A DNA stretch of 64,000 bases from Fluviicoccus sp. GTDB lineage: Bacteria > Pseudomonadota > Gammaproteobacteria > Pseudomonadales > Moraxellaceae. The stretch is taken from the NCBI RefSeq assembly GCF_030646115.1, contig NZ_JAUSMX010000005.1:1-64000 (forward strand), read 5' to 3'. The position numbers and the translations under genes were made by a program. Below are positions 59,645-64,000 of this stretch, piece by piece (position 1 is the stretch's first letter; every line of letters starts with the position of its first letter). Below the pieces are notes generated by a model, which ran no database searches, had not been told where the DNA came from, and saw only the letters and a program-made list of their open reading frames with translations.

Positions 59645-60844
59645 ATGTACGAACAACTGGAACGCATCCGCCATATCCTGCCCACCCGTGTACAGAACCG
59701 TGTGGACGAAGTGCTGGAAGCCGCTGAAATCTTCGTTGCCATGAAGAACCCGAATGTGCTGCGCACCATGGCCCCGTCCGCTGTGCGTGGCTTGCTGCTG
59801 AAGTCCGGCAAGCTGAATGACACCTCGGACATGCAGGCCAACCATACCGCGCATTTCAACTGGACCTACCCGCATGACCATCCGGAAATGCACGAGCTGT
59901 ACGAACGCGCCAAGTTGGGCCAGTGGAACGGTTCCAGCCTGCCGTGGCATACCTCGGTCGATCCCTTTGATCCGAATGTCCCCGTTGCGCCGCTGGACAT
60001 GGTTGATCTGGCCGCCGCCAAGAAAGTGGGCATTACGCTGAAGGAGTCCGAGCAGACCAAGATGATGCACTCGATCTCCAGCTGGATGCTGTCGCAGTTC
60101 CTGCATGGCGAGCAGGGTGCATTGCTGGCCGCCTCGCAGGTCACGGAATCGGTGCAGTTTTTTGACGGCAAGTTGTACGGCGCCACGCAGGTGGTGGATG
60201 AAGGGCGTCATGTGGAAGTCTTCCACCGTTACCTTAGCGAGAAGCTGGGCAAGATGTATCCGATCAACGACAACCTGTTCGTGATCATTGATGCGCTGAT
60301 GACCGATTCCCGCTGGGACATGAAGTTCCTGGGCATGCAGATCATGGTGGAAGGGCTGGCGCTGGGCGCTTTCGGTTTCCTCTACCAGAACACCCGCGAG
60401 CCGTTGCTGAAGGAATTGCTGAAGTATGTGATCCAGGATGAGGCCCGTCATGTGCATTACGGCGTGCTGGCGTTGAAAGAGCATTTTTCCGAACACATCA
60501 GCACCAAGGAGCATGAGGAGCGTGAAGACTGGGCTTATGAAGTGGCGTTGCTGATGCGCAACCGTTTCATGGCCTATGAGGTCTACGACGATTGGTATGG
60601 CGGCACCAGCGTCACGCGTGAGCAATGGCGGCAACTGGTCACGACATCGCCGGGCATGCAGCGTTTCCGCAATATCATGCTGACGCGCCTGGTGCCGAAT
60701 ATCCGGGAAATCGGCTTGCTGACGCCGCGCATGCGCCCGCATTACGAGGCGGCAGGCATGGGGCAGTACTTCAATGGTCTGGCGGCCCCGGAGCTGACGG
60801 GCGAGCAGATGATTGCAGATCTGGATCGGGCGAGGGCGGCTTAA
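59645..60844 (+). CDS. Ferritin-like diiron oxygenase/oxidase
   Basis: A protein of 399 residues, helical, with DEGRHVEVFHRYL and DEARHVHYGVLALKEHF, the paired E-x2-H sites of the ferritin/RNR-R2-like diiron fold, about 100 residues apart; the other Glu ligands are probably in LHGEQGALLAASQ and MIVEGLAL (from IMVEGLALGAFGFL). It should activate oxygen with electrons from the reductase upstream. The family (relatives are annotated as ferritin-like or AurF-like) has no fixed substrate; a fatty acid or hydrocarbon is plausible in this organism. Confidence 0.85.
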   Translation: MYEQLERIRHILPTRVQNRVDEVLEAAEIFVAMKNPNVLRTMAPSAVRGLLLKSGKLNDTSDMQANHTAHFNWTYPHDHPEMHELYERAKLGQWNGSSLPWHTSVDPFDPNVPVAPLDMVDLAAAKKVGITLKESEQTKMMHSISSWMLSQFLHGEQGALLAASQVTESVQFFDGKLYGATQVVDEGRHVEVFHRYLSEKLGKMYPINDNLFVIIDALMTDSRWDMKFLGMQIMVEGLALGAFGFLYQNTREPLLKELLKYVIQDEARHVHYGVLALKEHFSEHISTKEHEEREDWAYEVALLMRNRFMAYEVYDDWYGGTSVTREQWRQLVTTSPGMQRFRNIMLTRLVPNIREIGLLTPRMRPHYEAAGMGQYFNGLAAPELTGEQMIADLDRARAA

Positions 60845-60857
60845 AGGGAGTATGAAA

Positions 60858-60882
60858 GGGGCCCGGTCAAGGGCCCATTTTG
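60858..60882. terminator. Terminator after the diiron gene
   Basis: GGGCCC-GGTCAA-GGGCCC (60859-60876), followed by ATTTT, 14 bases after the stop. A short but GC-rich stem. Confidence 0.65.
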
Positions 60883-60939
60883 CGTTGGCGGCACAAGTGC
60901 TTTGAACACTTGTGCATGTTGCGGAAGGAGTGGGGATGC

Positions 60940-61686
60940 TTAACGCCCGTAAGCGCTCCGCTCGGAATCATCTTCAGTCTGACTGTTTTCCTCTGATACG
61001 TCCGGCGCCGACTCATAGGCAGGGGCGGCGTATGCCGGAGCCGCCATGGCCGGAGCTGCCGCTTCAGCCGGTTCAGCCATCCGGGGTTCTGAGACTGCCG
61101 GTTCTGCCATCTGAGGTTCGGCATCTGCAGATTCCATGGCTTGCGCTTCCTGAATTGTGGCTGCTTCCGCTTGTACAGCGGCGGCATTGCCCTTTTTCAT
61201 GGACGGCGCATACAGGGTCATGGCCACGGCGAGTATAGGCATCAGCAGCGCGCCAATGAAAACGAAGTTGCCGTTGCGTGTCGGCTCCGGGCCGTAGTTG
61301 TTGCCCCCTGTTGTTCCGGGAGCAAAAAACATGTAGAGGCTCAACAGCAAGTTGACCAGAGGGATAGCCATCAGCAACAGCAGCCAGCCGGAGCGATTCA
61401 GGTCATTAAGGCGGCGCACGCCCAGTGCCAGCATGTGCACGAGTGCGGCAAGTATGCCCACGCCCAGCAGCACGACCGCCGGGGTTTCTCCGCCAATTTT
61501 GCCTACGACTGTCGCTATCACGGCAATCGGAACGATAACCAGCATCGAGGCAGTATAGTAAGCCACATAGCGCAGCCGTCCGATGCGGCCTTCCAGGGCA
61601 AAAACCCGTGGCTCATATGTGTTCCCAATGGTCGGGGTTAATGATTCGGTGCGGGCAGGGCCCTGATAGGGGTTTTGCGTATCCAT
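60940..61686 (-). CDS. DUF805 membrane protein with Ala/Pro/Glu-rich tail
   Basis: A protein of 248 residues. Residues about 30-130 form the DUF805 domain with its helices (GRLRYVAYYTASMLVIVPIAVI, LVHMLALGVRRLNDLNRSGWLLLLMAIPLVNLLL). The tail from about 170 has repeats such as QMAEPAVSEPRMAEPAEAAAPA and is low in complexity. DUF805 proteins are small inner-membrane proteins of unknown role. It is transcribed divergently from the dienelactone hydrolase gene. Confidence 0.88.
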   Translation of the reverse strand: MDTQNPYQGPARTESLTPTIGNTYEPRVFALEGRIGRLRYVAYYTASMLVIVPIAVIATVVGKIGGETPAVVLLGVGILAALVHMLALGVRRLNDLNRSGWLLLLMAIPLVNLLLSLYMFFAPGTTGGNNYGPEPTRNGNFVFIGALLMPILAVAMTLYAPSMKKGNAAAVQAEAATIQEAQAMESADAEPQMAEPAVSEPRMAEPAEAAAPAMAAPAYAAPAYESAPDVSEENSQTEDDSERSAYGR

Positions 61687-61836
61687 CAGTGATATCCTTA
61701 GTAAATTTTGCCCGTTTTATAGCTGATTTGGCTGGGGAGGTAAAGGTTCGAACTCCAGGACTTTATCTGTCCACGTGCATTCCCTTCCAAAATCTTATAG
61801 CTTTCCATTTAAACCCCCACCTCAAGGAGCACAGTC

Positions 61837-62619
61837 ATGAACAAGGCATGGTTACTCGGACTCACCCTCATTGCCGGGCAATCTCTGGCCGCCTTGCACG
61901 GCAAGGATGTCAGCTATACCGGTGGTGGTGTCAAAATGAAAGGTTATGTGGTGTATGACGACCAGTTCAAGGGCAAGCGTCCCGCCGTGCTGGTGGTGCA
62001 TGAATGGTGGGGGCTCAACGACTACGCCCGTTCCCGCGCCGACCAGCTGGCCAAAGCTGGTTACGTCGCCATGGCCGTGGACATGTATGGTGACGGCAAG
62101 CACGCCAACCATCCCGATAACGCCATGGCCTTCATGCAGGAAGCCACCAAAAACACCGACCAGACCAGCGCCCGATTCCGTGCGGCTGAAAAACTGCTCA
62201 AGGCCAACAAGCATAGCGACAGCAAGAAGCTGGCAGCCATTGGTTACTGCTTTGGCGGTGCGGTGGTGCTGAACATGGCGCGTCAGGGCGAACCGTTGAA
62301 GGGTGTCGCCAGTTTCCACGGTGCCCTGGGCGCATGGCAACCCGCCCAACCCGGAAAAGTCACGTCGAAAGTGCTGGTGATGACCGGCGCTGATGACAAC
62401 ATGGTGCCCGCCGAGGCCGTAGCCAAATTTGATGAAGAAATGAAAGCCGCCCAGGCAGATTACCGCGTCATCAGCTATCCGGGCGCCAAGCATAGTTTCA
62501 CTAACCCAGGTGCGGATGACATCGCCAAGAAGTTTGGCATGCCCATTGCCTACAATGCAGAAGCGGACAAGGCGTCATGGGAGGAATTGCGGGTCTTCCT
62601 GAACACAATCTTCAAATAA
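61837..62619 (+). CDS. Secreted dienelactone hydrolase family protein
   Basis: A protein of 260 residues with a signal peptide (MNKAWLLGLTLIAGQSLAA). The alpha/beta hydrolase triad is Cys in GYCFGGAVV, Asp in GADDNMVP and His in GAKHSFTNPGADD. Dienelactone hydrolases open a cyclic ester in aromatic degradation; the secreted kind acts on unknown esters in the periplasm. AAGGAG is the ribosome site. Confidence 0.92.
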   Translation: MNKAWLLGLTLIAGQSLAALHGKDVSYTGGGVKMKGYVVYDDQFKGKRPAVLVVHEWWGLNDYARSRADQLAKAGYVAMAVDMYGDGKHANHPDNAMAFMQEATKNTDQTSARFRAAEKLLKANKHSDSKKLAAIGYCFGGAVVLNMARQGEPLKGVASFHGALGAWQPAQPGKVTSKVLVMTGADDNMVPAEAVAKFDEEMKAAQADYRVISYPGAKHSFTNPGADDIAKKFGMPIAYNAEADKASWEELRVFLNTIFK

Positions 62620-62628
62620 GCTCCATCC

Positions 62629-62700
62629 CTGTAGGTCGGGCTTCAGCCCGACAATACCCTTCGATCGGAGAGTGTTGTCGGGCTGAAGCCCGACCTACAG
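62629..62700. repeat. Perfect 26-bp inverted repeat (REP/BIME-like)
   Basis: The left arm 62629-62654 (CTGTAGGTCGGGCTTCAG...) and right arm 62675-62700 are exact reverse complements, with a 20-base loop. Each arm is itself a palindrome (GTCGGGCT-TC-AGCCCGAC), so the unit is two REP-like sequences head to head. It sits just past the dienelactone hydrolase stop and can also act as its terminator. GTAGGTCGGGCTTCAGCCCGAC-like sequences are widely dispersed in proteobacteria. Confidence 0.9.
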
Positions 62701-62757
62701 GGGGCATGGCTTTGCTGCTACAATCGCCCCTTTATATCCCCCATTGAGGAATCCAGC

Positions 62758-63705
62758 GTGGAAGAGGCCGTCATCCTCCCCCAGACCCTGTTTCAGGAAG
62801 CCGTCGCCGAGTTGCACACCATTCGCGATTTTATCCGCTTCACCGTCACCTGCCTGCGCAGCGCCGATGTGCACATTGGTCACGGCAGCGAAGACCCCTT
62901 TGCCGAAGCCACCGCGCTGGTCATGCAGACCCTGTCGCTGAACTGGGATGCCGATGCTGAAATCATGGATGCGCGCCTGCTGCCCAGTGAGCGCCGCCGC
63001 ATCGTCGAGTTGCTGGAAAAACGCGTCAACGACCGTATTCCGCTGGCCTACCTGTTGAACCTGGCTTATTTCTGCGGCCATCCTTTTTATGTGGATGAGC
63101 GCGTGCTGGTGCCGCGTTCGCCCATTGCTGAACTGATCAACGAGCGTTTTGCCTCGCTGGGCGTCAATGAGCCGCAGCGCATTCTCGACATGTGCACCGG
63201 CTCGGGCTGCATCGCCATCGCCATCGCCCATGCCTTTCCCGAGGCCCTGGTGGATGCCACCGACATCTCGCTGGATGCCCTGTCCGTGGCCGCCGTCAAT
63301 GTCGAGCATCATGATCTGCTGGAACAGGTCAACCTGATTGAATCCGATGTGTTCAGCAAGTTGCCCGGCCAGCAATACGACCTGATTGTCAGCAATCCGC
63401 CCTATGTGGATGCCGGTGACATGGCTGACCTGCCGCCGGAGTTCACCCGTGAACCCGAGCTGGCGCTGGAAGCCGGTCCGGACGGCTTGTCGATTACCCG
63501 CCGTATTCTGGCCGAAGCCGCCGACTACCTGTCGGATGACGGCCTGCTGGTTGTGGAGGTCGGTAATTCCGCCTGGGCGCTGGAACAGGCGTTCCCGGAT
63601 GTGCCGTTCCAGTGGCTGGAGTTCGAGAACGGCGGCTCCGGGGTTTTCGTATTGACGGCGGAAGAATGCCGCCGGTTTCAACCGCAGTTTCAGGAGGCCG
63701 TGTAA
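62758..63705 (+). CDS. prmB: Ribosomal protein L3 glutamine methyltransferase
   Basis: An enzyme of 315 residues that methylates a glutamine of ribosomal protein L3. It has [25 protein letters not shown] and [10 protein letters not shown], the SAM site [14 protein letters not shown] and the catalytic NPPY ([12 protein letters not shown]). The start is GTG 62758, with TTGAGGAATCC in front. Its stop meets the aroC start; prmB-aroC order is the usual one in gammaproteobacteria. Confidence 0.96.
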   Translation: MEEAVILPQTLFQEAVAELHTIRDFIRFTVTCLRSADVHIGHGSEDPFAEATALVMQTLSLNWDADAEIMDARLLPSERRRIVELLEKRVNDRIPLAYLLNLAYFCGHPFYVDERVLVPRSPIAELINERFASLGVNEPQRILDMCTGSGCIAIAIAHAFPEALVDATDISLDALSVAAVNVEHHDLLEQVNLIESDVFSKLPGQQYDLIVSNPPYVDAGDMADLPPEFTREPELALEAGPDGLSITRRILAEAADYLSDDGLLVVEVGNSAWALEQAFPDVPFQWLEFENGGSGVFVLTAEECRRFQPQFQEAV

Positions 63706-64000
63706 ATGGCGGGCAACAGCATCGGACAACTGTTCCGTGTCACTACCTTTGGCGAGTCGCACGGTCCGGCGCTGGGCGCCATTGTCGACGGCGTTCCCCC
63801 CGGCCTGGCCCTGACCGAAGCCGATCTGCAGATTGACCTCGACCGGCGCAAGCCGGGCACCTCGCAGTTCTCCACCCAGCGTCGTGAAGACGATGTGGTG
63901 AAAATTCTGTCCGGGGTGTTTGAAGGCAGGACCACCGGCACGCCCATCGGCCTGCTGATCGAGAATACCGACCAGAAATCGAAGGATTATGGCAACATCG
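63706..64000 (+). CDS. aroC: Chorismate synthase (5' part)
   Basis: The first 98 codons of the shikimate-pathway enzyme that forms chorismate with reduced flavin. [54 protein letters not shown] and [15 protein letters not shown] are diagnostic. The ATG lies right after the prmB stop. The gene is cut by the window end, not broken. Confidence 0.97.
   Translation, partial: MAGNSIGQLFRVTTFGESHGPALGAIVDGVPPGLALTEADLQIDLDRRKPGTSQFSTQRREDDVVKILSGVFEGRTTGTPIGLLIENTDQKSKDYGNI

Overview
The window looks like chromosome of a GC-rich, aerobic, oil- or lipid-using gammaproteobacterium close to Pseudomonadales. The best taxonomic clue is the gene order dksA-gluQ-cbrX-cbrA-cbrB, the Pseudomonas order, together with two AlkB alkane hydroxylases, the long form of QueF, and prmB-aroC. 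No rRNA or tRNA gene was seen. Most genes are compact, GC-rich and in short operons. Three patches differ in composition: the left end (1-620), the restriction-like island (about 25.4-33.1 kb) and a small AT-rich patch (53.6-55.5 kb).

Layout. 0-0.4 kb: a partial membrane-protein gene that runs into a 9-bp tandem repeat. 0.6-6.8 kb: a six-gene minus-strand operon (FAD oxidoreductase, DUF1365, cyclopropane synthase, NTF2-like, B12-binding MerR regulator, photolyase), a light-response unit whose regulator carries the CarH/LitR photosensor residues. 6.9-19.2 kb: housekeeping and accessory genes (amidase, N-formylglutamate hydrolase, B12 radical SAM, transglutaminase-like, ABC exporter, QueF, two tandem paralogues of unknown function, an SRAP-like protein, GST). 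19.3-25.4 kb: two alkB genes that share a conserved promoter block, an AraC regulator and two uncharacterised genes. 25.5-33.1 kb: a candidate defence island (MmeI-like methyltransferase, Fic, SF2 helicase, GIY-YIG nuclease). 33.1-41.3 kb: a CrcZ-like small RNA with a sigma-54 promoter and a phased TGTTAC array, then cbrB, cbrA, cbrX, gluQ, dksA, a Rieske protein and a PfkB kinase.

41.5-49.5 kb: an eight-gene plus-strand cluster joining an ABC importer (its binding protein fused to an OmpA peptidoglycan-binding domain) to coiled-coil membrane proteins, PspA/IM30, an AAA+ ATPase and TerB. It resembles an envelope-stress or membrane-remodelling machine and I do not recognise it as a described system. 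49.5-53.6 kb: DUF808 and an M16C metalloprotease. 53.6-55.5 kb: AT-rich small membrane, secreted and leucine-rich-repeat genes, with a second copy of the protease gene 3' end lying among them. 55.6-64 kb: PAS histidine kinase, folE, Smr protein, a ferredoxin reductase-diiron protein pair, DUF805, dienelactone hydrolase, a 26-bp inverted repeat, prmB and the start of aroC.

The strongest new observations are the unannotated CrcZ-type RNA and its control region, the PspA-ABC-AAA-TerB cluster, the methyltransferase-Fic-helicase-GIY-YIG island inserted next to the RNA gene, the shared operator in front of both alkB genes, and a short motif linking the photolyase operon, folE and alkB1.
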